From NCBI GenBank assembly GCA_027008645.1, contig JALVEE010000267.1, positions 1-64,000 on the forward strand: 64,000 nt of DNA, given 5' to 3'. The DNA comes from Saprospiraceae bacterium. GTDB lineage: Bacteria > Bacteroidota > Bacteroidia > Chitinophagales > Saprospiraceae. How positions within the stretch are numbered: the stretch's first letter is position 1; every line of letters begins with the position of its first letter. Below the pieces are notes generated by a model, which worked only from the letters and a program-made list of their open reading frames with translations, did no database searches and was not told the origin of the DNA. Shown here one piece after another: positions 1-8,336 of this stretch. Made by a program: the position numbers and the translations under genes.

Positions 1-585
1 AAAGGTATGCAAACAGCATTTGAATACTGGGGAAAAGGTGAAAATGATAAAGCAATTGCCACTTTCAACAGAATTGCTCAAGTAGAAAAAACAAATTGGA
101 TACCATATTACTATTCTGCTCAAGTCGGAATAACAAGCTCTTTTGGTGAGGAAGACAATACAAAAAGAGAGCTTTTGATGCAAAATGCATCTGTTGTAAT
201 TGATACATTGATGAAAATTGCACCTGATAACTCTGAAGTTTATACTTTGAAGGGTTTATTATTGACAGCTGAAGTCGCCTACAACCCAATGGTAAATGGA
301 GCTAAATTGTCCGGAAAGACGATTATGACCTATGAAAAAGCGATAGCACTCGACTCTACGAATCCTAGACCTTACTACCTAAAAGCACAATTTCAAATGG
401 GAGCAGCCAGATTTTTCAAACAAGATTTGAAACCATTTTGTCTTGAGGTAGAAAACTCTATTGAAAAGTTTGATAGCTTTCAAGTTAAAGCTAAGTATTT
501 TCCAAATTGGGGAAAAGAGCAAGCTCTCAGCATATTAAATAGTGACGATTGTTCGGTTAAAGAAGTGAAAAAACAAAATAAATAA
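1..585 (+). CDS. TPR-like protein, 5' end outside window
   Basis: The reading frame is open to the left edge of the window, so the true start and any signal peptide probably lie upstream; the first visible ATG is at base 7. The visible part reads as helical repeat protein: an 'AFEYWGKGENDKAIATFNRI' TPR-like unit near the start and a second unit around 'YEKAIALDSTNPRPYYLKA' (about residues 108-127). It ends in a Lys-rich tail. No catalytic motif is visible. The stop lies 44 bp before a LytS-type kinase gene on the same strand, so the two may be cotranscribed. A periplasmic scaffold role is an inference from the repeats only. Confidence 0.75.
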   Translation, partial: KGMQTAFEYWGKGENDKAIATFNRIAQVEKTNWIPYYYSAQVGITSSFGEEDNTKRELLMQNASVVIDTLMKIAPDNSEVYTLKGLLLTAEVAYNPMVNGAKLSGKTIMTYEKAIALDSTNPRPYYLKAQFQMGAARFFKQDLKPFCLEVENSIEKFDSFQVKAKYFPNWGKEQALSILNSDDCSVKEVKKQNK

Positions 586-629
586 TTATATTCGTTTAAA
601 AAAATGAAATACAGCCAATAAAACAACTG

Positions 630-1667
630 ATGAGTAATATAAAAAATATAAAATTAAATCTCTTGAGAGAACTGATTATTGCGGTGGTAATAGGAGTTGT
701 TGTATTTATTTTTTTATATCTGTTTTTATGGATTGGCGTTGTCAATAAGAGCAATGTTATCCAGTATTTGAGTATATCCATTTTGTATTCTATCGCAGGA
801 TATGTACCCAATAAATATCTTGCTGTATATCTCAATTATAGGATTCCTTGGGAAAAACACCCCGGAAAAAGATTATTTTATGGGATTATTTGGGGGATTA
901 TTTTGACTATTATTACATTTCTATTTATTAATTATTTACAGGTTTGGTTTTATTTTGGTAAGAGTATTGGAGAATACTTTTCAGCAATGAGTTTTTCGCA
1001 ATTCAAATTACCAATTTATATATCATTAGTGATGTTTCTTTTCTTTTACTTGTTTTATTTTTACCGTGAAGTACAGAAATTGAAGCTTAAGGAAGCAAAA
1101 CTTCAAACTGAAAACGCCAAGGCAAAGTTCAATGCAATAAAGAACCAAATCGATCCTCATTTTTTATTTAATAATCTCAATGTTTTGTACTCTATCATCG
1201 ATGAAAACCCCAAGAATGCAAAGAAATTTGTAAAAAATCTATCATCTATTTACAGGTATATTTTGGAACACAAGGATGTTGATTTAATCTCTTTGGACAA
1301 TGAAATAGATTTTGCAAAAAGATATTTGGAGTTATTGAAATTTAGATTTGAAGATTCATTGAATTATACTATAAAAATAGAAAGAAGTAATGTGAAAATA
1401 GTTTCTTTAGCAACTCAGATTTTATTGGAAAATGCTATTAAGCACAATAAAATTACCGATGAAGAACCTTTGTTTATCAATATTTTTTCAGAGGATGACT
1501 ATTTGGTAATTGAAAACAATTATAACCCGATATACGGTAAAAAAAGCACTAAGACAGGCTTAAAAAGCATAAATGATCGGTGTAAATTTTTATTAAAAAA
1601 AGAAATCGAAATAATAAAAACAGAAAAGAAATACAAAATAAAAGTACCTATAACGTATAATATATAG
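630..1667 (+). CDS. LytS/YehU-type sensor histidine kinase
   Basis: 345 residues. Four hydrophobic segments (about residues 14-37, 43-60, 83-103, 127-145) form a membrane sensor part with no evident separate ligand-binding domain. They are followed by a short coiled linker and a His_kinase domain with the hallmark 'NQIDPHFLFNNLN' in which His177 is the expected phosphorylated residue. The N box is 'LLENAIKHN' (about 265-273) and a short G-box-like 'TGLKSINDR' follows at about 309. These features are typical of the LytS/AlgZ kinase family that partners LytTR regulators. The cognate regulator is the next gene, 154 bp downstream, and a palindromic repeat sits in that gap. The sensed signal is unknown. 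Confidence 0.93.
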   Translation: MSNIKNIKLNLLRELIIAVVIGVVVFIFLYLFLWIGVVNKSNVIQYLSISILYSIAGYVPNKYLAVYLNYRIPWEKHPGKRLFYGIIWGIILTIITFLFINYLQVWFYFGKSIGEYFSAMSFSQFKLPIYISLVMFLFFYLFYFYREVQKLKLKEAKLQTENAKAKFNAIKNQIDPHFLFNNLNVLYSIIDENPKNAKKFVKNLSSIYRYILEHKDVDLISLDNEIDFAKRYLELLKFRFEDSLNYTIKIERSNVKIVSLATQILLENAIKHNKITDEEPLFINIFSEDDYLVIENNYNPIYGKKSTKTGLKSINDRCKFLLKKEIEIIKTEKKYKIKVPITYNI

Positions 1668-1690
1668 AAATAACTAAATAAAAATGATTA

Positions 1691-1775
1691 GGTGTATTTT
1701 TTTTTCGTCTTGCGGGTAAGATTCTCCTTTAGGAGTTAGAGGCAGAGAGTGGAATAAACGAAAAAATGAAATACT
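1691..1775 (-). repeat. Short interspersed palindromic repeat, copy A
   Basis: About 85 bp bounded by imperfect inverted ends (ggtgtattttttttttcg at the left, cgaaaaaatgaaatac at the right). The core contains the palindrome CTCCTTTAGGAG next to AGAGGCA. The same core occurs in opposite orientation at 49273-49359 and 52649-52736. It has no coding capacity. It lies between the kinase and regulator genes of a two-component pair. Confidence 0.75.
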
Positions 1776-1821
1776 AAAATGATTTGAGAAAATATATGAA
1801 ATTGAGGATTAAATAACTACT

Positions 1822-2568
1822 ATGAGAGCTATTATTATAGAAGACGAAAAACCTGCTGCCAGAAGTTTGGCTAGAATACTGGATAACCAAGGGGTTAAAA
1901 TTGAGGCGATGCTACATTCTGTAGAAGACGCTATCAATTGGATTGCGGCAAATGAACAACCCGATTTAGGCTTTTTTGACATACGTCTGGGAGATGGTTT
2001 GTCTTTTGAAATATTTGATGCTTTGAATATCGATTTTCCGGTAGTTTTCACGACTGCATATGATGAATATGCGATAAAGGCTTTCAAAGTAAATAGTATC
2101 GACTATTTGTTAAAGCCAATAGATGAAGATGAATTGGAGGGAGCATTGGGGAAATATCACAAACTAAAAAAAAATAATAATCAAATTCAAAATTTCGATA
2201 AAATAGCCAAGTTATTAAGTCCAACCGACTATAAAAAACGTTTCACAATCAAAATCGGTAGAAAAATCAAGCTTATCAATTCAGGTGATATTGCGTGTTT
2301 TTACAGCAAAGATAAAGCAACTTATATCAAAACCAAGGATAATAAAACACATATGATTGACTATCCACTGGACAAACTTGTTAAAATGCTTGATCCTGAA
2401 TTATTTTTCAGAATAAGCAGACAATTTATTATCGAAGCGGATTCTATCGAGGAAATATATGCATACTCAAATAGTAGATTGGGTATAAAATTGAGTGGAA
2501 TTAATATCGACGATATAATAGTAAGTAGAGAAAAAGTAAAGTCATTTAAGGAATGGCTTGAAAAATAA
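1822..2568 (+). CDS. LytTR-family response regulator
   Basis: 248 residues. The N-terminal receiver domain (about 1-120) has the acidic cluster E7-D8-E9, the phosphoacceptor D53 in 'GFFDIRLGDG', a TT pair near 77-78 and K98 in 'LLKPI'. The C-terminal LytTR DNA-binding domain (about 138-245) shows the usual pattern: 'FTIKIGRKIKLINSGDIACF', 'YIKTKDNKTHMIDYPLDKL' and 'FFRISRQFIIEADSIEEI'. It should be a transcription factor phosphorylated by the upstream LytS-type kinase. Targets are not evident, although LytTR regulators often control their own operon. Confidence 0.95.
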   Translation: MRAIIIEDEKPAARSLARILDNQGVKIEAMLHSVEDAINWIAANEQPDLGFFDIRLGDGLSFEIFDALNIDFPVVFTTAYDEYAIKAFKVNSIDYLLKPIDEDELEGALGKYHKLKKNNNQIQNFDKIAKLLSPTDYKKRFTIKIGRKIKLINSGDIACFYSKDKATYIKTKDNKTHMIDYPLDKLVKMLDPELFFRISRQFIIEADSIEEIYAYSNSRLGIKLSGINIDDIIVSREKVKSFKEWLEK

Positions 2569-2586
2569 CAGGTGCATTAGGTGTAT

Positions 2587-3291
2587 TTAATTATTTTTCA
2601 AATCAAAAATAAATGTAAACTTTCCATATTGTATTTTTGGTGCAGAATAATCTGATTCAAACCGGTACATTAATATCATTTTAAGGGCTTTTACCAATAA
2701 ATCACGATCTGAAATTGTGCTTTTCTCTTTATTAATTGCAGCACCTATGACCTTTCCTTTTCTGTTTATTGCAATATTAATCGATATTTTCCCATCCATT
2801 TCAGCTATTTTCTTTATTGGAGCGTGATATATTACTTTTCTTCCAAAAACACCCTCTCCATCAAAATCCAAAGAACCCAAAGCAGCACCTGTTAACATTT
2901 GCCCCTCATCGCTATCTCCTGCGGTATCGGAACTTTCATTTTTATCCTCATCTGAGATGTTTTTTGACACTTTTGTTTTTGTGTTATCCACTACAACTTC
3001 GCTTTCAGCTTCTTCAAGTGGCTCCACCTTTATAGTTTTATCTTCAATAGCTCTGGCAGTAGGCTTTTCTTTGGGAAGTTTCTCGAGAGTCTTCTTGGTT
3101 GATCCCATACCTGATGATTTACTGGTATTGGTAAATTGAATTTCAATAAAATTTGTTTGCTCCATTTCAACTGCCTTATTTATACTTTTAACAGTATAAA
3201 AAGTGGTCATTGCCGCAACGATAAGCGATAAGTGAAATAATACAGAAAATCCTAAAATTCTTTTTCTCAATAAAACTTCCTTCGTTTTCAT
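2587..3291 (-). CDS. TonB-like energy transducer family protein
   Basis: 234 residues. One N-terminal membrane segment (about 12-31, 'GFSVLFHLSLIVAAMTTFYTV') is followed by a long polar linker rich in Lys, Glu, Ser and Asp (about 50-150). The C-terminal domain of about 85 residues, 'MDGKISINIAINRKGKVIGA' onward, has the beta-alpha-beta character of TonB C-terminal domains. The architecture fits inner-membrane anchored, periplasm-spanning TonB-family proteins, but the linker lacks the Pro-rich stretch of classical TonB, and no ExbB/ExbD or receptor is adjacent. It faces the lytTR gene tail to tail, about 18 bp away. Confidence 0.75.
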   Translation of the reverse strand: MKTKEVLLRKRILGFSVLFHLSLIVAAMTTFYTVKSINKAVEMEQTNFIEIQFTNTSKSSGMGSTKKTLEKLPKEKPTARAIEDKTIKVEPLEEAESEVVVDNTKTKVSKNISDEDKNESSDTAGDSDEGQMLTGAALGSLDFDGEGVFGRKVIYHAPIKKIAEMDGKISINIAINRKGKVIGAAINKEKSTISDRDLLVKALKMILMYRFESDYSAPKIQYGKFTFIFDLKNN

Positions 3292-3459
3292 AATTACTTT
3301 TTTTTATTTTGATAATAATTGATGTGCCACGCAAAAAATGACTAGATTTATGCACTTATTTCTTTGTTTGACGTCTAACATTCGATTATGTTAAATCAAT
3401 TTGTATTAAGGTTTTCATAAAGTTTTTAGAAAAATTGTTAATATTTGTTAATATTTTTC

Positions 3460-3467
3460 TACTTTTA
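3460..3467 (+). promoter_or_regulatory. Candidate -7 element for the sigma-factor gene
   Basis: TACTTTTA matches the Bacteroidota -7 consensus TAnnTTTG at all but the last position. A TTG lies about 22 bp upstream (3435-3437) as a possible -33 element. Expected transcription start is near 3474, about 45 bases before the coding start. Confidence 0.35.
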
Positions 3468-3518
3468 TAGAATCACTTTGGTTTTTGGAGTGATAAGTTT
3501 AAAAAATGGCTATTAAAT

Positions 3519-4058
3519 TTGGATTGGGTAAAAGAAATAAAAGAAAACGAAAACAGGGCGTTAAAACTTTTGTATAAAACTTACCGGACAGATGTTTTTT
3601 CGTGGTTAAAAAAAACTTATAGTCTTGACTATGAAACCAGTGCTGATATTTTCCAACAAGCTGTTATAATAATTTATGATAAGGTCATTCAAAATAGACT
3701 GTCAGAAGAGACAGACAATGTTAAGTCATATCTTTATGGAATTTGTAAAAACAAAGCATTGGAACATATAAAATATATTAAAAAAGAGCATGATAAAAAA
3801 CAGAATTATTTGACCGGTTCTATAGTAGAAAATAAAGACCAAGAAAGTGATTTTAAACAAAAAAATATTAAAATCATTCAAAAAATTTTAGAAAAAATCG
3901 GACATCCTTGTAAAGAGATTTTGGAATTATTTTATTACAAATCATGGGATTTTGAGGAAATTTGTGAGAAAATGGGCTATAAAAACACAAATACAACAAA
4001 AAATTTAAAATATAGGTGCTTAAAAAGGTTACGATTACTGTTTTTTGACCATGTATAA
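3519..4058 (+). CDS. RNA polymerase sigma-70 family (ECF-like) sigma factor
   Basis: 179 residues. The region 2 part (about 10-80) includes 'ALKLLYKTYRTDVFSWLKKT' and 'ADIFQQAVIIIYDKV', typical of Bacteroidota ECF sigma factors. The region 4 part (about 120-175) has the helix-turn-helix pattern 'EEICEKMGYKNTNTTKNLKY' followed by 'RCLKRLRLLF'. No ATG precedes the conserved N-terminus in this frame: the frame is open only from 3471, and the best start is TTG at 3519. The downstream gene looks like its membrane anti-sigma factor, 48 bp away. It should direct RNA polymerase to a small regulon when released. Confidence 0.85.
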   Translation: MDWVKEIKENENRALKLLYKTYRTDVFSWLKKTYSLDYETSADIFQQAVIIIYDKVIQNRLSEETDNVKSYLYGICKNKALEHIKYIKKEHDKKQNYLTGSIVENKDQESDFKQKNIKIIQKILEKIGHPCKEILELFYYKSWDFEEICEKMGYKNTNTTKNLKYRCLKRLRLLFFDHV

Positions 4059-4106
4059 GTAGAAAGAGTTATCGGATGCCGGAAAATATTTTTTCCGGTT
4101 AAAAAA

Positions 4107-4847
4107 ATGGCAAAAAAAATTGATATGACAAATGAAAGGATTGATATAGATCATATAGACCGTTATCTACAAAACGAGTTAGATAACAAAGAGAAAACTT
4201 TATTTGAAGAACGATTGAAAAACGATGCCGAATTTAATGAATTGTTTTTATTTTTGAAAACACTAAAGGAGAGTGTCAGGTATAGTGTTTTAAAAGAAAA
4301 AGCCGATCTACTAAAGGAATACGAATCATATATCCAAAATAATAAGCCAGGTAAAAACGGTAAGTTGAAAATATTATATTTTGCAGTTTCTGTAGCAGCA
4401 ATATTTCTAATACTTATATTTTTTGTTCCGGATATGATGAATTTCAAAAACAAAAACCAACCCATTTCACAATACTTTGAAGCCTATCCAGCACATGTTT
4501 TAAAAAGAAGCAGCAAACAAGATATATCAAAATTAAAACAAAAAGCATATGCCTATTACGGCATAGCAGATTATAAAAAGGCGTCTTCGCTCTTAGCTGA
4601 ATTATGTGATTCCGGCGATAAGGAAAGTTGCTTCTATACAGGTGTGGCATTACTCGGTTCAGGAAATCCCTCTAAAGCTTTGGTGTTTTTTGAGATAGAA
4701 AATTTACCATTTGATAAATCGACTATATTTTGGTACAGAGGATTATGCTATTGGGAGTTGGGTAAAAAACAAAAAGCAAAAAGCATTTGGAAGAATATTG
4801 ACAAAACCAGTCCTTATTTTAATAAAGTGAATAAAATTAATAAATGA
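4107..4847 (+). CDS. Membrane anti-sigma-like protein with periplasmic TPR tail
   Basis: 246 residues. The N-terminal segment 'IDHIDRYLQNELDNKEKTLF' with 'EERLKNDAEFNELF' (about 14-47) resembles the cytoplasmic part of Bacteroidota anti-sigma factors. It is followed by a Lys-rich stretch and one membrane segment (about 87-108). The basic residues before the segment predict an N-in topology, placing residues 109-246 in the periplasm. That part holds TPR-like units: 'KLKQKAYAYYGIADYKKASS', 'CFYTGVALLGSGNPSKAL' and 'FWYRGLCYWELGKKQKA'. Its position after a sigma gene supports the call. No zinc-binding HxxxCxxC motif is present. The anti-sigma function is inferred. Confidence 0.7.
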   Translation: MAKKIDMTNERIDIDHIDRYLQNELDNKEKTLFEERLKNDAEFNELFLFLKTLKESVRYSVLKEKADLLKEYESYIQNNKPGKNGKLKILYFAVSVAAIFLILIFFVPDMMNFKNKNQPISQYFEAYPAHVLKRSSKQDISKLKQKAYAYYGIADYKKASSLLAELCDSGDKESCFYTGVALLGSGNPSKALVFFEIENLPFDKSTIFWYRGLCYWELGKKQKAKSIWKNIDKTSPYFNKVNKINK

Positions 4848-4851
4848 TACT

Positions 4852-5391
4852 ATGATAGAAAATAAAAGTAAATGTAAACCCGGTACACCGGCTATTTCCT
4901 CTCAAATAGTCAGCTGTATAATCAAGCAAAAAGCACTAAATAATAATTTTGGTATAGTCACGATTAACGGCACTGATGTTGCGTATTTTAATTATAATAA
5001 TATTTATTCTTACAATGTAGGAGATTCCGTATTTTGCTTTGCTTCGGATAATGCAGGAATAGATATTTTCATCTCGGGAAATCTTATTCCATATCCTGCC
5101 GGAATAAATAAAATAGCGTACAATTTGCATACTCCGAAAAAATCATTGGCTGTTTACGGAGGTCCTCGGAAAGGAACTAAAAAGGATTTACCACCGGAAA
5201 TACCGGAAGAAGGGAGTAATTCCAACGGTTTGGTCTATATTTTCAATGACTGTGGAGAAACGGCTGTTATGAATGAAAATCCCAATATGGCAAATACATG
5301 GGACAGGGGTGAATTAGTTGTGGTAGGTGCACACAAAAACTTTGTATTATATGATTACGTAGGACCAACGGCGGGTTCTTGGCAACCATAA
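4852..5391 (+). CDS. Unrecognised protein in the sigma/CHAT cluster
   Basis: 179 residues, beginning only 4 bp after the anti-sigma-like gene and so very likely cotranscribed. I do not recognise the family. It has no signal peptide or membrane segment. Two N-terminal cysteines occur in 'SKCKPGTP' and 'SQIVSCIIK'. The body is rich in Asn, Gly and Tyr and looks beta-rich, with a linker-like 'PPEIPEEGSNSNG' (about 119-131) splitting it into two halves. The C-terminal half includes 'NGLVYIFNDCGETAVMNENP' and 'WDRGELVVVGAHKNFVLYDY'. It ends 6 bp from the stop of the convergent CHAT gene. It could be an effector, substrate or partner of its neighbours; none of this is shown by sequence. Confidence 0.7.
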   Translation: MIENKSKCKPGTPAISSQIVSCIIKQKALNNNFGIVTINGTDVAYFNYNNIYSYNVGDSVFCFASDNAGIDIFISGNLIPYPAGINKIAYNLHTPKKSLAVYGGPRKGTKKDLPPEIPEEGSNSNGLVYIFNDCGETAVMNENPNMANTWDRGELVVVGAHKNFVLYDYVGPTAGSWQP

Positions 5392-5397
5392 TAAAGT

Positions 5398-8175
5398 TTA
5401 CTTATAGAGAACAAGACTACCGATATATGATCTTTTCTGATTGTTGTTTCTAATAGTTTCCAAATATGACAATTTAGCTTTTCTCAATGCCTTGGAATAA
5501 TGTATGAAATTCTCATTTCTAATAGTTTGATAAAAAGAATCAATTATGCTTTTTGATGCTTCATCATCCAAATCCCACAAAGAAGATATGACTTTTTGAG
5601 CTCCACCGGCATAAAATGATTTTGCTATACTATACATAGATTCCTGATTATAGGCTTTCCCTCTTGCAGATTGGCAACTGCTTAGTACCATTAGATCCGG
5701 ATTAATATCGTGATTCATCAATTCGTAAGGATATAAGGGAGATATTTTCTTACCATCTCTAAAGTAGATGCAACTTCTGAACCTGGAGTTTTCATCCGCT
5801 TTACCGTGTAGTGCCAAATGAATTATCGAATAGTCTTTTGCATAGTCAAAAAAATTATTCTTTGTTGACTCCATACCTGAAAAAACCATGCATTTATCTT
5901 TAAACATTTTTTTTATGCCCTGTACTTCCCTGAAACCACCCGGTAATTCAGTAAGACTGTCGATGTCCCAATCTGAAATGGTTTTGCTATCGGAGTATGA
6001 GAAAGCTAAAACCGTATTGGTCTTTTCTTTTACACCGGAATATAAAAGAAGATTTCTAATAGAAAAAGAATATGAAACATCAAAATCTTCAATAAGCATT
6101 TTATTGCTTCTCATATCGGTTACCAATAATTCAAATGGTATATTATATAAATTTCTATCCGGAATTATAAGTAAGGAATTTGTATTTTGTTTTTTGAAAT
6201 CATCATTAACAAAAAACAACAATTTGTCATACAAATATGCAAGTTTTAGGTTTAAAATAGAATCCTTGGAACTAAATCCCGAAAGCATCTGATATGTAGA
6301 ATCGGTTTGTTTCAATACATTTGATACATTATCAATGGAATAGATTTTTGACAAATTACCATCAGAGACAAATACATATCCTTTATCGGTATCAAAATCA
6401 CCAAATGGGAAAAAATAATCAACTAAAATTTGATTGTTTAAACGGCAATACTCTTCGATTTCTCCCAATGTATTTGTATTGGATAATCCTGTTTGTAATG
6501 GAAGTTTATAATTTTCCAATCGCTTTAATTCTCTATTCAATAATGCGTTGATAGAGTCTGATTTAGTCTTTTTTTCGTTAAGTTTAAATCTTATTTTCTC
6601 TATTTTTTGTTTCAATTCTTTTAATTCGCTATTAAAACTATTATAAGCCATCCTTTCTTTCAATAGAGTCATCCCTTTGTATTTACTAAGGATATCTATC
6701 GCCATAGTGAAATATTTTTTATCCCTTGTTTTATTGTACAAAGTATAGCAAAAATCAAAATAATGATAATAATACAAATCAAGGCTTTGTTGATTGATCA
6801 ATGTGACATCTTGATCGACGGAATTATAAAAACCGGAAATCAGACTATCTACCAAAGCGTATTTTTCGAGGGCGTATTTATGGGAAACCAAAATATTTTC
6901 CACTTTTGCCTTATCTGAATAAATAAAGGCAATATTGGATAAATATTTTATCAATACCGGATCGCTGTAAAATGCATTCAAATCACTATTATTATCTTTT
7001 AAAAGGGCTTGGATACAACGATTACCATAATAGATAGCTTTATCATAATTTCCTTCTACTCTTAATTTATCGCTGTACAGATAACATGTTTCAGCAAGGT
7101 GATAATAATTAGGATTTTTAGTAGAATTATATATATCAAATGCTTTTTTAAAAAATCTATCTGCTTTATCAAATTCATCGGATTCTAAAGATAAAATACC
7201 TTTTAGTTTGTACGAGAGAGCTTTTGTATCATTATCGTCTTTAGACAGGGACAAAAGTTTATTTATATATCGATTAGCCTGTTTTATACTGTCCAATTGT
7301 GTTAAGGCATTGATAATACCGATATAGAAATTTTTCATATAATAAGCTGATATATTTATTTGCTCTCCCAATTCAATTGCTTTTCTTGAATAATTTACAG
7401 ACCTATTATATTTTTCGTATTCGTAAAGCACATTTGATTTAAGATCATAAGCCAAAGCTATACTTAATTTATTTTTAATCTCATTTGTCATAATATTCAG
7501 AGCCATATCAAGGTATGTCAAACTCAATTGATACTTGTGCAATCTCCTGTAAATAGTGGCTTGAGTATAATAATTCTTATATTTTAATTTACTAAAAACA
7601 GAGTCTTTTGTAAATAATTTTTCCTGCTTTTCCAAATAGTATTTTGCAGAATCAAGACAACCACCATAGTATGTACATGCTATTCCAATGTCGCTCAATG
7701 CTTTTACTCTTTCAAAGCAATCACCATTTCTTAAAGATTCATCATTAAAGGCAATCTTTTTGAGATAAAAAATGCAGGAATCTAACGATCCTTTTTCTAA
7801 GAAAAAATTAGATTTTTTGTTATAAAAATCCATTTTGAGTGATATATCAATATCCTTATTGGAAGACAATATTGAGTCATTTAGAGAAATATAATGCAAA
7901 ATACTATCATAATCAAATTTATACTTGTATTGTTCCAACATCAAATTAGATAAAAACACTCTTTCTTCCGTATTAAAACCGGAATCAAAATATATAGAAT
8001 TTAGTTCGGAATAATCATGTTTATTTACCAATGAATCAATTTTCACCAAAGTAGTATCTTCCGGTTTATATATACAATTTGCAATACGATTCACTCTCTT
8101 AGCCTTTTGTTTGCCGGGTTTTGAACACGATAAAGCGAATAGTAAAGTTAATAATATAAAAAATCTAAAAGGCAT
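5398..8175 (-). CDS. TPR-CHAT caspase-like lipoprotein
   Basis: 925 residues. A lipoprotein signal peptide is suggested by 'FILLTLLFALSCSKPG', with lipidated Cys17. Residues of about 50-480 are tandem TPR-like helices, for example 'FDKADRFFKKAFDIYNSTKN' and 'YDKAIYYGNRCIQALL'. A charged coiled-coil stretch follows (about 510-550). The C-terminal third is a CHAT domain (caspase family, clan CD) with both expected catalytic residues: His790 in 'HLALHG' and Cys834 in 'LSSCQSARG', plus the conserved 'AGGAQKVISSLWDLDDEAS'. It is predicted to be an active cysteine peptidase outside the cytoplasm. It converges on the sigma/anti-sigma/orphan operon with a 6-bp gap, suggesting a functional link. Confidence 0.92.
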   Translation of the reverse strand: MPFRFFILLTLLFALSCSKPGKQKAKRVNRIANCIYKPEDTTLVKIDSLVNKHDYSELNSIYFDSGFNTEERVFLSNLMLEQYKYKFDYDSILHYISLNDSILSSNKDIDISLKMDFYNKKSNFFLEKGSLDSCIFYLKKIAFNDESLRNGDCFERVKALSDIGIACTYYGGCLDSAKYYLEKQEKLFTKDSVFSKLKYKNYYTQATIYRRLHKYQLSLTYLDMALNIMTNEIKNKLSIALAYDLKSNVLYEYEKYNRSVNYSRKAIELGEQINISAYYMKNFYIGIINALTQLDSIKQANRYINKLLSLSKDDNDTKALSYKLKGILSLESDEFDKADRFFKKAFDIYNSTKNPNYYHLAETCYLYSDKLRVEGNYDKAIYYGNRCIQALLKDNNSDLNAFYSDPVLIKYLSNIAFIYSDKAKVENILVSHKYALEKYALVDSLISGFYNSVDQDVTLINQQSLDLYYYHYFDFCYTLYNKTRDKKYFTMAIDILSKYKGMTLLKERMAYNSFNSELKELKQKIEKIRFKLNEKKTKSDSINALLNRELKRLENYKLPLQTGLSNTNTLGEIEEYCRLNNQILVDYFFPFGDFDTDKGYVFVSDGNLSKIYSIDNVSNVLKQTDSTYQMLSGFSSKDSILNLKLAYLYDKLLFFVNDDFKKQNTNSLLIIPDRNLYNIPFELLVTDMRSNKMLIEDFDVSYSFSIRNLLLYSGVKEKTNTVLAFSYSDSKTISDWDIDSLTELPGGFREVQGIKKMFKDKCMVFSGMESTKNNFFDYAKDYSIIHLALHGKADENSRFRSCIYFRDGKKISPLYPYELMNHDINPDLMVLSSCQSARGKAYNQESMYSIAKSFYAGGAQKVISSLWDLDDEASKSIIDSFYQTIRNENFIHYSKALRKAKLSYLETIRNNNQKRSYIGSLVLYK

Positions 8176-8304
8176 TGGTCAAGTTTATTTTGGGTCGTGT
8201 TTTTATTAGTGCTCTGCGAAATAAAATTAACCTGCAAATTACGATATATTAGCCGGATTTAAAAAGAAATGCATTTAATTATAAGTTAATATTCGCAATG
8301 ATTT

Positions 8305-8312
8305 TATCTTTG
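8305..8312 (+). promoter_or_regulatory. Candidate -7 promoter element for the phosphoesterase operon
   Basis: TATCTTTG matches the Bacteroidota -7 consensus TAnnTTTG exactly. It ends 24 bp before the GTG start at 8337, giving a short leader. The -33 element is not clear. Confidence 0.5.
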
Positions 8313-8336
8313 TGTCTTGAAAAATAATAAAATAAA

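Noticed and set aside
2569-2590. GGTGCATT and GGTGTATT motifs between the lytTR and TonB-like genes
   Set aside because: They resemble repeat ends but are only 8 bases each with no inverted partner, so chance is likely.
5398-8175. TPR-CHAT protein as part of a type III-E CRISPR system
   Set aside because: No Cas7-11-like effector, other cas gene or repeat array is in the window; and this CHAT protein has a lipoprotein signal.
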